A stretch of DNA of 38,281 bases from Tuberibacillus calidus DSM 17572 (GTDB lineage Bacteria > Bacillota > Bacilli > Bacillales > Sporolactobacillaceae): positions 1 through 38,281 of the forward strand of contig NZ_AUMM01000035.1 in the NCBI RefSeq assembly GCF_000430685.1. The letters run 5' to 3'. The notes below the pieces were generated by a model. It saw nothing but the letters and a program-made list of their open reading frames with translations. It did no database searches and was not told the origin of the DNA. Positions 7,692 through 15,770 of this stretch are shown here, piece by piece (within the stretch, counting starts at the first letter, position 1; the number at the start of each line of letters is the position of its first letter). Position numbers and translations under genes: made by a program.

Positions 7692-7720
7692 TTTGACAAT
7701 TTGTCAAACTATTGTACCAT
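7692..7720 (+). promoter_or_regulatory. Candidate ytzE promoter with palindromic operator over the -35
   Basis: TTTGACAATTTGTCAAA (7692-7708) is a perfect palindrome with a 3-base centre that contains the -35 TTGACA (7693-7698). A -10 TACCAT follows at 7715-7720 after 16 bases. A long leader of about 175 bp would precede ytzE. The palindrome overlapping the -35 suggests repression by a dimeric DNA-binding protein, possibly YtzE itself. Confidence 0.5.
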
Positions 7721-7897
7721 TATAAGAAAGGGGAATGCGTTTAGACTTTTCTTTTCTCGAAGCAGTACATCCGTATACATTTTTGTTTTCGCCATTATGC
7801 TACATGTCTCAACATTCCACTCGAAGAGATTGGTCAATCCCCTTTGAGGCAACAGAGAATCGGCTGATGTAAAACAAAAAATGTTAGGAGTGGTTTT

Positions 7898-8116
7898 TTG
7901 AATCCCTCAACAAACAGGATGCTGAATCGAGTGAAGGATGTCTATTTGTACATTAAGGAAAACGGCACGGTGACGACCCAGGAACTTGTGGATGCATTTG
8001 AAATGAATCAAAGGACCATTCAAAGAGACTTGAACATTTTAACCTATAATAATCTTGTCAAGAGTGTCAGCCGAGGGAAATGGACAGTCACCAATAAAAA
8101 AGTACGCGTCTCCTGA
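7898..8116 (+). CDS. ytzE: Small DeoR-type helix-turn-helix regulator
   Basis: The 72-residue protein is little more than a winged helix-turn-helix: NGTVTTQELVDAFEMNQRTI and QRDLNILTYNNLV match DeoR-family N-termini, and it ends at SRGKWTVTNKK without any ligand-binding domain. It matches B. subtilis YtzE in size and sequence. The start is TTG, supported by AGGAG seven bases upstream. A strong terminator follows at 8127-8182, making it a single-gene unit. The target is unknown. Confidence 0.82.
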   Translation: MNPSTNRMLNRVKDVYLYIKENGTVTTQELVDAFEMNQRTIQRDLNILTYNNLVKSVSRGKWTVTNKKVRVS

Positions 8117-8126
8117 CGAAAGGCCG

Positions 8127-8182
8127 AAAAAGGGCGCTCCGTCGGAGACTGGTAAAAATTTCCCCGAACGGAGCCCCTTTTT
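8127..8182 (+). terminator. Terminator of ytzE
   Basis: AAAAAGGGCGCTCCGT (8127-8142) pairs with ACGGAGCCCCTTTTT (8168-8182) with a single bulged base, ending in a T-run. Confidence 0.85.
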
Positions 8183-8262
8183 GCCCAACACCCTCCCGTC
8201 TAAAAGTGACAACCGCTTTCGAAAATTATTTATGAATTCATCGTTTCGAAGGTGGCGATGTC

Positions 8263-8694
8263 ATGACGGAACGGGTTGGCCTCATTGCGACTTCACGTAA
8301 AACCTTGCAACACCCTGCTCCGGCAATTGACTTTTTCCGTGGTTCCCTTTTCACACATACCATTCTATACGCCCAAAAACACTACGACCGCTATTATTTA
8401 TTTGATGTAAAAAATGGACTTTTATTGCCGGATGATATCCTCATTCCTAAACTGCTTTCGATCAAAACATTGACAAAAGCAGAAAAACAAGCCTGGGCAG
8501 AATCCGTTATACGGGAATTTCGTGAATGGGAGCTGCCTGAGTGCATTACCGTCTATATTCACGGCGGTTTAATTTATCGTCAATTACTTGAACCGGAATT
8601 AAAAAAATATGGTTTTACTTATGAAGTCCCTTTTAAAGGCTTTGGCATCGGCGAGCAATTGAATTGGTATAAAGAACATTTAAAAACGAAATAA
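8263..8694 (+). CDS. DUF6884-like protein of unknown function
   Basis: The 143-residue protein shows the pattern LIATSRKTLQHPAPAIDFF, SLFTHTILYAQKHYDRYYL, FDVKNGLLLPDDILIP, then a charged helix and a C-terminal ITVYIHGGLIYRQLL segment. This resembles the DUF6884 family (an A/S-rich N-terminal strand, PA..LY.s.LF.ka..yA, then ..k.GLL.Pd). The function of that family is not established. Start ATG at 8263 with GAAGGTGG upstream. It stands alone, followed by a hairpin related to the dispersed repeat family and then a strong terminator. Assignment is from recalled pattern, not alignment. Confidence 0.6.
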   Translation: MTERVGLIATSRKTLQHPAPAIDFFRGSLFTHTILYAQKHYDRYYLFDVKNGLLLPDDILIPKLLSIKTLTKAEKQAWAESVIREFREWELPECITVYIHGGLIYRQLLEPELKKYGFTYEVPFKGFGIGEQLNWYKEHLKTK

Positions 8695-8702
8695 AAAAAA
8701 TT

Positions 8703-8736
8703 GGCTCTACCTAGCTTTTTAGACGATGGCAGAGCC
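8703..8736 (+). repeat. Dispersed GGCTCT...GGCAGAGCC hairpin, single copy
   Basis: GGCTCT (8703-8708) and AGAGCC (8731-8736) form the arms, followed by TTTGTTTTAC, so this copy could also act as a terminator. It is related in sequence to the tandem array at 4498-4790 and to 23478. Confidence 0.65.
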
Positions 8737-8773
8737 TTTGTTTTACTATAAGAGCCTAATAAATCATGTCCTT

Positions 8774-8820
8774 GCGCTAGGTTGATGGTCCTCTGAGTCT
8801 TGAAAACCTAGCGCTTTTTT
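8774..8820 (+). terminator. Strong rho-independent terminator
   Basis: GCGCTAGGTT (8774-8783) pairs perfectly with AACCTAGCGC (8805-8814), followed by TTTTTT. It terminates plus-strand transcription from the 8263-8694 gene before the convergent ytgP. Confidence 0.9.
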
Positions 8821-8937
8821 AGTTGCACAAGAGATTTTTAACCGCCTCACCCGGACCCCCTCACCACACACCTTCTCCACTTGACATATTTTTGCGGCAA
8901 GCCCCGCTTAATTTTAGCAACGGGTGGAGCCAGGCTA

Positions 8938-10554
8938 TTAAATAAATCGATTCAGAAACGGAATTCTCGTACCGAGCACTTGTTTGGCAAGCCCGGAGCG
9001 GAAAGAGAGCACCATATAGATAAATCCGCCAACGGCAATACCGAGTACGGAATAAACAAGCGCTTGAAGGCGGTTCGCCGGTACGAATCCACCGAGTACG
9101 CTGAACAACCCCCATATCCCAAGTCCCATGATGAGTGTAAATAGTGAGATTAAAAGGAATCGTTTTATGATAAAGCGATACGGGTAACGGGCCATTTTTC
9201 CGATGAACGCTAAGTTGATAAGAATGGAGACCGCATATCCTAAATCCGTAGCAAAAATCGAGCCGATATCCGGCCACCATTTTAAAAACAATGGGTTAAA
9301 GCACATTTTTAATAAAATCCCGATCGCTAAGCTTAAAATGGTCACTTTTTGACAATTAATGCCTTGAAGAATGGCTGCCGTAACAGAAAAACCGGCAAAG
9401 AGCACAGCCGATGGCGCATACCATCTTAAGATATAGCCACCCAAGGTTATGGAATCACTAAAACCGTAAAGCAATCCGTAAAGCATATAAGCGAGCATCG
9501 ATAAACCGACAGCGGCGGGAACGGTAAAGAACAGCACAAATTGTAAAGCCTTCGTCATTTCAATTTGCAATTCTTTTTGTTTCCCTTCCGTAAAAGAAGC
9601 CGTAATTGCCGGCACGACACTGACGGCAAGGGCCGTCGCCAAAGAAACCGGAATCATCACGAGTTTTTGATCATAGGTCATGAGATTGGCGATAATGGCT
9701 TTCACATCGAGATTTAAGTGTTGATGATAAACATTTAAAAAATGATTCAAAGTTAATTGATCTATGAGTAAGTAAAGCTGGTTGGCAAGGCCGACAGCAA
9801 CAAACGGTATGGCATACTGGATCAATTCCGCGTACATCGACTTAAGCGGCACATGATGGTCCGGACTTTGTTCAACGAGCTGATCCAAATGCGGTTTTCG
9901 TTTAAACCAATACCGAACTAAAAGAACCAGTCCAGCCACTCCACCAACAAAGGCGCCAAACGTGACGGCAGCGACGGCATTCCTCACCGAACCCGAGACC
10001 TTCATGATAATAAAAGCGGCCACCAACCCAAAACCGATGCGGACGATTTGTTCAATCGTTTGGGACGTGGCTGTCGGTCCCATGGATTCAAAACCTTGAA
10101 AATAACCGCGCATTAAACTCATTACCGGAACAATAATCAGGGCAAAACTGAGCACCTTCATGATGAAAACCAAATTGTGGTAAGTCTCGCCACTCCTTGC
10201 TCCATCAAGTGTGATCGACGAAAAATACGGGGCGCCGTAGTACATGAGAAGGAATCCTAAAAAGCCGGTCAGCGTCATCACCAACAATCCTGACCGAAAC
10301 AATTTCCGTCCTGTCCGATAGTCACCTAAAGTATTATATCTCGATACAAATTTGGAAACAGCAAGCGGGATGCCTACCGTCGATAGACTTAATATGATGG
10401 CATATGGTGTATAAGAAACGGAATAAAGAAATACGCCGTCTTTTCCGCCGACAATGGCGTTAAACGGAATAACAAATAACATCCCGAGGAACTTCGATAG
10501 AAAAGTCGCCACTGTCAACAGCAATGTTCCTCGAATCATTCGGGATTCCGACAT
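8938..10554 (-). CDS. ytgP: YtgP/MurJ-like flippase (MATE/MOP superfamily)
   Basis: The 538-residue protein is hydrophobic throughout, with about 14 membrane helices, and belongs to the polysaccharide biosynthesis/SpoVB-MurJ group. It opens RGTLLLTVATFLSKFLGMLFVIPF and has the characteristic GVFLYSVSYTPYAIILSLSTVGIPLAVSKFVS (helices 1-2) and RGYFQGFESMGPTATSQTIEQ. B. subtilis YtgP is the MurJ lipid II flippase, moving peptidoglycan precursor outward across the membrane. The ATG start has an AGGAG some 12 bases upstream, rather distant. A -10-like TACAAT lies about 60 bp upstream. It follows cse60 on the same strand after more than 200 bp and is probably separately transcribed. Confidence 0.88.
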   Translation of the reverse strand: MSESRMIRGTLLLTVATFLSKFLGMLFVIPFNAIVGGKDGVFLYSVSYTPYAIILSLSTVGIPLAVSKFVSRYNTLGDYRTGRKLFRSGLLVMTLTGFLGFLLMYYGAPYFSSITLDGARSGETYHNLVFIMKVLSFALIIVPVMSLMRGYFQGFESMGPTATSQTIEQIVRIGFGLVAAFIIMKVSGSVRNAVAAVTFGAFVGGVAGLVLLVRYWFKRKPHLDQLVEQSPDHHVPLKSMYAELIQYAIPFVAVGLANQLYLLIDQLTLNHFLNVYHQHLNLDVKAIIANLMTYDQKLVMIPVSLATALAVSVVPAITASFTEGKQKELQIEMTKALQFVLFFTVPAAVGLSMLAYMLYGLLYGFSDSITLGGYILRWYAPSAVLFAGFSVTAAILQGINCQKVTILSLAIGILLKMCFNPLFLKWWPDIGSIFATDLGYAVSILINLAFIGKMARYPYRFIIKRFLLISLFTLIMGLGIWGLFSVLGGFVPANRLQALVYSVLGIAVGGFIYMVLSFRSGLAKQVLGTRIPFLNRFI

Positions 10555-10779
10555 ATATCGTTACAACTCCTGCCCGATCATGTAAAAATAAAAATGTTGT
10601 CGAATCCCTTGTATTGTATCACATCCAAATCGTAAATGCGTATATTCATCTCGAGGATGTCACCCCTCTCCGCAACATTTGCCTATACACGCACTTAAGC
10701 ATTAAAATGGTAGCCTTCATAAAAAAGCGAAAGGCGTCTGTCACGCTTCAACTCCTTTTTTAACCTCTGCCAAGTGCTT

Positions 10780-11001
10780 TTATCGGCGCTTCCGCTCGAT
10801 CCGCGTTGCCGCCTCAGGTAAATGGTAGACAACCATGGCGGAGAAACAGAAAACTTGCTCACCCGATGCCCCCTCGGCGACAGCCACTCTGAACTGAATG
10901 TCGAGGACTTCGTTTTCCGAAGGGATGGACCGGAGGAAATCATTCACCGCGCTTTCAAGGTCTTCTTCATGCTCTTCATCAAAGATTTTTACCGCCAACA
11001 T
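10780..11001 (-). CDS. cse60: Sporulation protein Cse60
   Basis: The 73-residue acidic protein has MLAVKIFDEEHEEDLESAVN, VLDIQFRVAVA and QVFCFSAMVVYH, matching Cse60, a small mother-cell (sigma E) sporulation protein of unknown function. I choose the ATG at 11001 because GGAGGTG precedes it at good spacing and the family starts at this point; an earlier in-frame start at 11022 would place the RBS inside the gene. An imperfect 20-bp palindrome (11016-11035) lies directly before the RBS. No clear sigma E promoter was found. Confidence 0.85.
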   Translation of the reverse strand: MLAVKIFDEEHEEDLESAVNDFLRSIPSENEVLDIQFRVAVAEGASGEQVFCFSAMVVYHLPEAATRIERKRR

Positions 11002-11015
11002 AAAAAAACACCTCC

Positions 11016-11035
11016 GCACCAAATCTATTTGATGC
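11016..11035 (-). promoter_or_regulatory. Near-palindrome beside the cse60 RBS
   Basis: On the minus strand GCATCAAATAGATTTGGTGC has arms GCATCAAAT/ATTTGGTGC that pair with a single G-U. It is immediately followed by CGGAGGTG, the cse60 ribosome binding site. It could be an RNA hairpin next to the RBS or an operator. Confidence 0.4.
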
Positions 11036-11100
11036 GAAAGTGCTCATTCCTTTAGGATTTTTCGTCGGCTTTCATTCTATTTTGTCGAGAAACCGAAGCT

Positions 11101-11418
11101 TTACGCTTCAATCGCTCCCCGCCATTTTAACATGCCGCCTTCCATATTGATCACTTTAAACCCTTGTTCGGCGAGGAATTCGGAAGCTTTTTCACTGCGG
11201 CGTCCGGAACGACAAACCATGATGTAAGTTTTATCACGATCGAGTTCTTCGCAGCGTTCCGGCAAAGTACCCAACCTAATGTGTTTTGCCCCTGGAATCA
11301 TGCCCGTTTCCACTTCTTCATCCTCCCGGACATCGATAATGACCGTGTCTTCGGACAATCCCCTTTCCAGCTGCTCCTGTAACTCGTCTGTTGTAATCGT
11401 TCCATATGATTCGCCCAT
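11101..11418 (-). CDS. ytwF: Single-domain rhodanese (YtwF-like)
   Basis: The 105-residue protein is one rhodanese domain: VIIDVREDEEVETGMIPGA, then IMVCRSGRRSEKAS with the active-site cysteine C69 in CRSGRR, and NMEGGMLKW at the end. Such proteins accept and transfer sulfane sulfur. It resembles B. subtilis YtwF, itself in this chromosomal region. ATG with AAAGGTG eight bases upstream. It lies between leuS and cse60 on the same strand and has its own promoter-like sequence (11455-11482). Confidence 0.85.
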   Translation of the reverse strand: MGESYGTITTDELQEQLERGLSEDTVIIDVREDEEVETGMIPGAKHIRLGTLPERCEELDRDKTYIMVCRSGRRSEKASEFLAEQGFKVINMEGGMLKWRGAIEA

Positions 11419-11454
11419 GAAATGTCACCTTTCTGTTAAACTTCTCGTTACCTA

Positions 11455-11482
11455 TTGTTAACCTCAGCCGGTGAAAAGTCAA
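11455..11482 (-). promoter_or_regulatory. Candidate ytwF promoter
   Basis: On the minus strand TTGACT (11477-11482), 16 bases, TAACAA (11455-11460), about 37 bp before the ytwF start. A perfect cre-type sequence lies 20 bp upstream. Confidence 0.5.
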
Positions 11483-11483
11483 G

Positions 11484-11536
11484 GCCAGGGACGTGAAGGT
11501 TATGTGAACGTTTTCACGACCAACACATTCCCTGGC
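11484..11536 (-). terminator. leuS terminator containing a cre-like sequence
   Basis: On the minus strand GCCAGGGA (11529-11536 region) pairs with TCCCTGGC (11484-11491), followed by CTTGACTTTT. The enclosed loop contains TGAAAACGTTCACA (11503-11516), which fits the CcpA cre consensus TGWAANCGNTNWCA at every position. It stops transcription from leuS; the T-run is broken, so termination may be partial. Confidence 0.5.
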
Positions 11537-11550
11537 ATTTGATCACAAAC

Positions 11551-13971
11551 TTAATTCGCAACAATATTCACGAGCTTTCCCGGGACGACAATGACCTTCC
11601 GGACAGTTTTACCTTGGAGCCACTCTTTAATGTGGTCATCGGCGAGCGCCTTTTCCTCCAAGGCCGCGCGATCGATTGTCTTCGGCACGGTTAATTTGGA
11701 ACGGACTTTGCCATTGACTTGAATGACGATTTCGACCGTCGACTCAACGAGCTTATCAGGGTCATATGTCGGCCAGGACGTCAGGCTGACTGAAGGTTCA
11801 TTCCCTAAAATCTCCCACAATTCTTCCGCGATGTGCGGGGCGAGCGGAGACAATAACTTGGTGAAGCCTTCCACATAGGCTTTTGGAATTTCCGTTTGTT
11901 TATAGCTTTCGTTAATAAAGACCATGAGTTGCGAAATGGCCGTGTTAAAACGAAGATTCTCATAATCCTCCGTCACTTTCTGGACGGTTTGGTGGTACGT
12001 TTTTTCGTAGCTCTCAGTTGCTGCGACATCTTCCACAACTTTTTCGGACAGGTGGCCATCCTCCGTGACAAACAGTCTCCAGATGCGATCCAAAAAGCGT
12101 CTTGCCCCGTCAAGCCCTTCTTCCGACCAGGCAATGGAAGCTTCCAGCGGTCCCATAAACATTTCATAGACGCGCAAGGTATCCGCACCATGGGATTCAA
12201 CGATATCGTCCGGATTGACGACATTTCCCTTTGATTTACTCATTTTTTCATTGTTGGCACCAAGTATCATGCCAGGGTTATATAAGCGCTGGAACGGTTC
12301 TTCGGTCGGAACGACGCCGATATCGTATAACACCTTATGCCAGAAGCGGGCGTATAACAAGTGTAAAACAGCATGTTCCGCGCCCCCGATATAAACATCG
12401 ACCGGCAGCCATTTTTTTAATTTTTCTGGGTCAGCCAGTTTTTCTTTATTGTGCGGGTCAATATACCGCAAGTAGTACCAGCAGCTGCCTGCCCATTGCG
12501 GCATCGTATTCGTTTCGCGGCGGGCTTTCATGCCGGTTTCCGGATCAACGGTATTCACCCAATCCTCGGCATTGGCAAGCGGTGACTCCCCAGTGCCTGA
12601 AGGCCGGATTTCCTTCATATGGGGTAAAGTCAATGGCAACTCTTCTTCAGGAAGCGGTTTAATCGTGCCATCTTCAAGATGCAAAATCGGAATCGGTTCA
12701 CCCCAATAACGTTGACGGCTGAATAACCAGTCGCGCAAGCGGTAAGAAACTTTCTTGCGGCCGATCCCTTCTTTTTCCAACCATTCAATCATCTTTAGAA
12801 TGGCTTCCTCTTTGTTCAGGCCGTTTAAAAAGTCCGATTGGACATGTTCACCGTCACCTGTATAGGCGGCTTCATCGACGTTTCCGCCTTTAACGACCTC
12901 ACGGATGGGGAGGCTATATTTTTTGGCAAATTCATGGTCGCGTTCGTCGTGCCCAGGAACAGCCATGATCGCCCCACTGCCGTAAGTGATTAACACATAA
13001 TCGGCGATCCAGATCGGCAATTTCTCCCCATTAACCGGATTAATCGCATAGCCGCCAGTAAACACACCCGTTTTTTCTTTAGAAAGTTCCGTCCGCTCCA
13101 TGTCGCTTTTCTTTTCCACTTCACGGCGGTAACTTTCAACGGATGCTTTTTGTTCCGGTGTCGTAATCTTGTCGACGAGTTGATGTTCAGGAGCTAAAAC
13201 GAGATAAGTAGCTCCGAATAATGTATCCGGACGGGTCGTGAACACCGTTACCGTTTCGTCATGTCCGTCAATTTTAAACGTAATTTCGGCCCCTTCTGAT
13301 TTACCGATCCAATTGCGTTGCATCTCTTTAATATGTTCCGGCCAATCGACTTTATCGAGATCAGCCAATAACCGTTCGGCATAGGCGGTGATTTTCAACA
13401 TCCATTGCCGCATCGGTTTACGGATGACAGGATGCCCCCCGCGTTCACTCTTGCCATCGATAACTTCCTCGTTCGCTAACACCGTCCCAAGTGCTGGGCA
13501 CCAGTTGACGGGCACCTCAGCCATATAGGCCAACCCTTTTTTGTATAATTGCAGGAAAATCCACTGCGTCCATTTATAATATTCGGGGTCTGTCGTGTTG
13601 ATTTCCCGGTCCCAATCATACGAAAAACCGAGCGATTTCAATTGCCGTTTAAACGTGGCGATGTTTTTTTGCGTAAATTCCCTCGGGTCATTTCCTGTAT
13701 CCAAAGCGTATTGTTCAGCCGGCAAACCAAAGGCATCCCAGCCCATCGTATGAAGCACTTCATAACCTTGCATGCGCTTCATCCGAGCAAGGATATCGGT
13801 CGCCGTATAACCTTCAGGATGACCGACGTGAAGCCCAGCCCCAGACGGATAAGGAAACATATCCAACACATAAAATTTTTCCTTATCCGATTCAGTGTCC
13901 GTTTTGAAAGTCTTGTGTTCCTCCCAATAACGCTGCCATTTTTGTTCAATTTCTCTGTGTTTATATGGCAC
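11551..13971 (-). CDS. leuS: Leucyl-tRNA synthetase
   Basis: This class I synthetase charges tRNA-Leu. The 806-residue length is normal for the bacterial enzyme. It has the HIGH-type motif [15 protein letters not shown] (residues 40-54), the editing (CP1) domain with [21 protein letters not shown], the [14 protein letters not shown] segment, and the KMSKS loop [11 protein letters not shown] before the anticodon-binding domain. The start codon is GTG ([11 protein letters not shown] follows) with AAGGAGG seven bases upstream. It is controlled by a T-box leader at 14021-14290 and has its own good promoter. It is followed by the terminator-like hairpin before ytwF. Confidence 0.97.
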   Translation of the reverse strand: MPYKHREIEQKWQRYWEEHKTFKTDTESDKEKFYVLDMFPYPSGAGLHVGHPEGYTATDILARMKRMQGYEVLHTMGWDAFGLPAEQYALDTGNDPREFTQKNIATFKRQLKSLGFSYDWDREINTTDPEYYKWTQWIFLQLYKKGLAYMAEVPVNWCPALGTVLANEEVIDGKSERGGHPVIRKPMRQWMLKITAYAERLLADLDKVDWPEHIKEMQRNWIGKSEGAEITFKIDGHDETVTVFTTRPDTLFGATYLVLAPEHQLVDKITTPEQKASVESYRREVEKKSDMERTELSKEKTGVFTGGYAINPVNGEKLPIWIADYVLITYGSGAIMAVPGHDERDHEFAKKYSLPIREVVKGGNVDEAAYTGDGEHVQSDFLNGLNKEEAILKMIEWLEKEGIGRKKVSYRLRDWLFSRQRYWGEPIPILHLEDGTIKPLPEEELPLTLPHMKEIRPSGTGESPLANAEDWVNTVDPETGMKARRETNTMPQWAGSCWYYLRYIDPHNKEKLADPEKLKKWLPVDVYIGGAEHAVLHLLYARFWHKVLYDIGVVPTEEPFQRLYNPGMILGANNEKMSKSKGNVVNPDDIVESHGADTLRVYEMFMGPLEASIAWSEEGLDGARRFLDRIWRLFVTEDGHLSEKVVEDVAATESYEKTYHQTVQKVTEDYENLRFNTAISQLMVFINESYKQTEIPKAYVEGFTKLLSPLAPHIAEELWEILGNEPSVSLTSWPTYDPDKLVESTVEIVIQVNGKVRSKLTVPKTIDRAALEEKALADDHIKEWLQGKTVRKVIVVPGKLVNIVAN

Positions 13972-14020
13972 GTTAATCCCTCCTTCATTTCAATCCATCC
14001 AAGAAAAATTATCGAAAATA

Positions 14021-14290
14021 AATAAACCCCCCGCCCTTAACTGTTCTGTTAGGGACGAGAGGTTGGATCACTATTTTCTTTCCCGCGGTACCACCCAAAT
14101 TGGTGCAAATCCTGCACCCACTCTTTTTGTGATAACGCGCATAACCGCGGCAATCCGCTAATAGGCAAGCCGTTCACGGATGCAACTCCAAGGCGAGTTC
14201 AGACCGCGTACCCGTTGACTTGCACCGACCGTCAACTCTCTTTAATGGGACATTTCAGTCTTACTACTCCTTGTCACCGTTTTTAAATAA
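14021..14290 (-). promoter_or_regulatory. T-box leader of leuS (tRNA-Leu sensing)
   Basis: On the minus strand the T-box core TGGGTGGTACCGCGG lies at 14083-14097. It is followed by an intrinsic terminator CGTCCCT...AGGGCG (14032-14057) and GGGGTTTATTT. Upstream is the long stem I region, with a likely CUC leucine specifier in CTGAACTCGCC (GAG on the plus strand at 14195-14197), as in other leuS T-boxes. Uncharged tRNA-Leu would stabilise the antiterminator and allow leuS transcription. The class is certain; the specifier position is my best reading. Confidence 0.92.
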
Positions 14291-14301
14291 TTTTAATTTG
14301 T

Positions 14302-14330
14302 ATTTTATGCAATGTCGAAAAACTTGTCAA
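14302..14330 (-). promoter_or_regulatory. leuS promoter
   Basis: On the minus strand TTGACA (14325-14330), 17 bases, TAAAAT (14302-14307), just before the T-box leader. A strong SigA-type match. Confidence 0.85.
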
Positions 14331-14384
14331 GGGTAAATTTTAAATGGTACAAGCAAATAGGCCTCATTATGATTCTCTTGACAT

Positions 14385-15608
14385 TTAATGCAAATACTCT
14401 TTTTTCGGCAGTTTCTGTTGGACATAGGTTTGGGCAGTTCGCACTTTTTGCACTGGGCGATCATAGACCAAGGACGTCACGACGGCGCCAATAAAACAGA
14501 CAATAATGACAATAAATAAAACATGCATGTTGAAAAGGTCGACAATCAAGCCTCCGAAAAGTGGACCAATCATCCGCCCGCCGGTGGCCGCACTGTTAAT
14601 AAATCCTTGATAAAAACCGGCGCGCCCTTTTGGGGCGAGCGTGTTCGCCACAGTAGGCACCGCCGGCCAAACAAGCATTTCCCCCAACGTCAACACGACC
14701 ATGGCCATCATTAACTCATTAAAGGAATCCGCAAACGATAAAATGATGAACGAACAGATAAAAATGCCGATGCCTACGAGCATTTGCGCTTTCGCGGACG
14801 ATAGTTTTTTTGTGACAACAGAAACGAGCGGCTGGCCAAAAACAATGAGCAATCCGTTCACAGTCCACAAATAACTGTAATGCGAGTAGGGGATGTGTAA
14901 GTCTTGCGTATAGGAAGCGATGGTCGATGTCCATTGGACATAAGCCATCCAACACAAAACAAAGCCGATGCTGAGAATAACAAGGGCGTTAAATGGACCT
15001 TTTTGTGTGTGACCTCCCGCCTGCTCGATCACATTGGTTGGGTGATGATCAGGCTTCACCGCAGTAGCGATTTTCCTAAAAGTGAAAAAGACAAAAAAGG
15101 TTAATAAGATATACATGGTGGCATTGACAGTAAAAATCAGAGAAAAGGAAATATCGGCCACCAAGCCACCGAGCGCCGTGCCGATAGCAACACCTATATT
15201 TTGCGCCACATAAAGCGCATTAAACGGCTTGCGGCCACCTTCCGGCCAAACGGCACCCGACAGCGCGAACATGGATGGAAACACCATGCCCGAGCCAAAA
15301 CCGACAATAACGAGCAATACCGAATATGGCCATGTGGAATGGTCAATGGTTAGGGCAATCCCAGCCCCCGCTGTAATGATGAGACCGATTAAAATCGAAC
15401 GATAACCGCCGATGCGGTCAAACAAAAAGCCACCAACGAGATTACCGACAATCCCTGCGCCACTGTTTAACATAAGAATCAGCCCGGCAAATGTCAGAGA
15501 ATGCCCTAAAATATCGTGTATATAAATGGTGTTTAACGGCCAGAGAAAACTCGATCCAGTTGTATTAATGACCGCCCCAATGAGCACGAGCCATAATGAC
15601 TTCGGCAT
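14385..15608 (-). CDS. yttB: MFS efflux transporter (YttB-like)
   Basis: The 407-residue hydrophobic protein has about 12 membrane helices and the major facilitator motif A, GGFLFDRIGGYRSILIG, between helices 2 and 3. A PSMFALSGAVWP segment and a central hydrophilic loop (about 185-215) separate the halves. The neighbouring leuS and its length point to B. subtilis YttB, a putative drug efflux protein; the substrate is unknown. I set the start at the ATG giving MPKSLWLVLIGAVINTTGSS, with AAAGGAAG upstream. A longer frame to 15656 adds a hydrophilic non-conserved stretch. A good promoter lies at 15661-15689. The downstream end runs into the leuS promoter without a clear terminator. Confidence 0.82.
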   Translation of the reverse strand: MPKSLWLVLIGAVINTTGSSFLWPLNTIYIHDILGHSLTFAGLILMLNSGAGIVGNLVGGFLFDRIGGYRSILIGLIITAGAGIALTIDHSTWPYSVLLVIVGFGSGMVFPSMFALSGAVWPEGGRKPFNALYVAQNIGVAIGTALGGLVADISFSLIFTVNATMYILLTFFVFFTFRKIATAVKPDHHPTNVIEQAGGHTQKGPFNALVILSIGFVLCWMAYVQWTSTIASYTQDLHIPYSHYSYLWTVNGLLIVFGQPLVSVVTKKLSSAKAQMLVGIGIFICSFIILSFADSFNELMMAMVVLTLGEMLVWPAVPTVANTLAPKGRAGFYQGFINSAATGGRMIGPLFGGLIVDLFNMHVLFIVIIVCFIGAVVTSLVYDRPVQKVRTAQTYVQQKLPKKEYLH

Positions 15609-15660
15609 CGTTTTCTTCCTTTCGTGATGAAATGTAAGAGATTTAAACGAGACCAAAGCC

Positions 15661-15689
15661 AGTTTACTCTCTTTCTCTTAACATGACAA
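15661..15689 (-). promoter_or_regulatory. Promoter of the yttB-like gene
   Basis: On the minus strand TTGTCA (15684-15689), 17 bases, TAAACT (15661-15666), about 50 bp before the chosen start codon. Confidence 0.6.
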
Positions 15690-15770
15690 TCTTTTTTTAC
15701 AAGACATTTTTTTTAGAAAAATCCCATAGTTTCTAACGTGAGGAACCGATTATTTTTAGATCGGCTATAC

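Noticed and set aside
8882-8937. Terminator for ytgP on the minus strand
   Set aside because: The only hairpin (GCGG/CCGC) is 4 bp and followed by A-rich sequence rather than T.
8938-9280. Open frames antisense to ytgP, leuS, hutU, hutH, pckA and other large genes
   Set aside because: They lack ribosome binding sites and mirror the codon structure of the real genes on the other strand.
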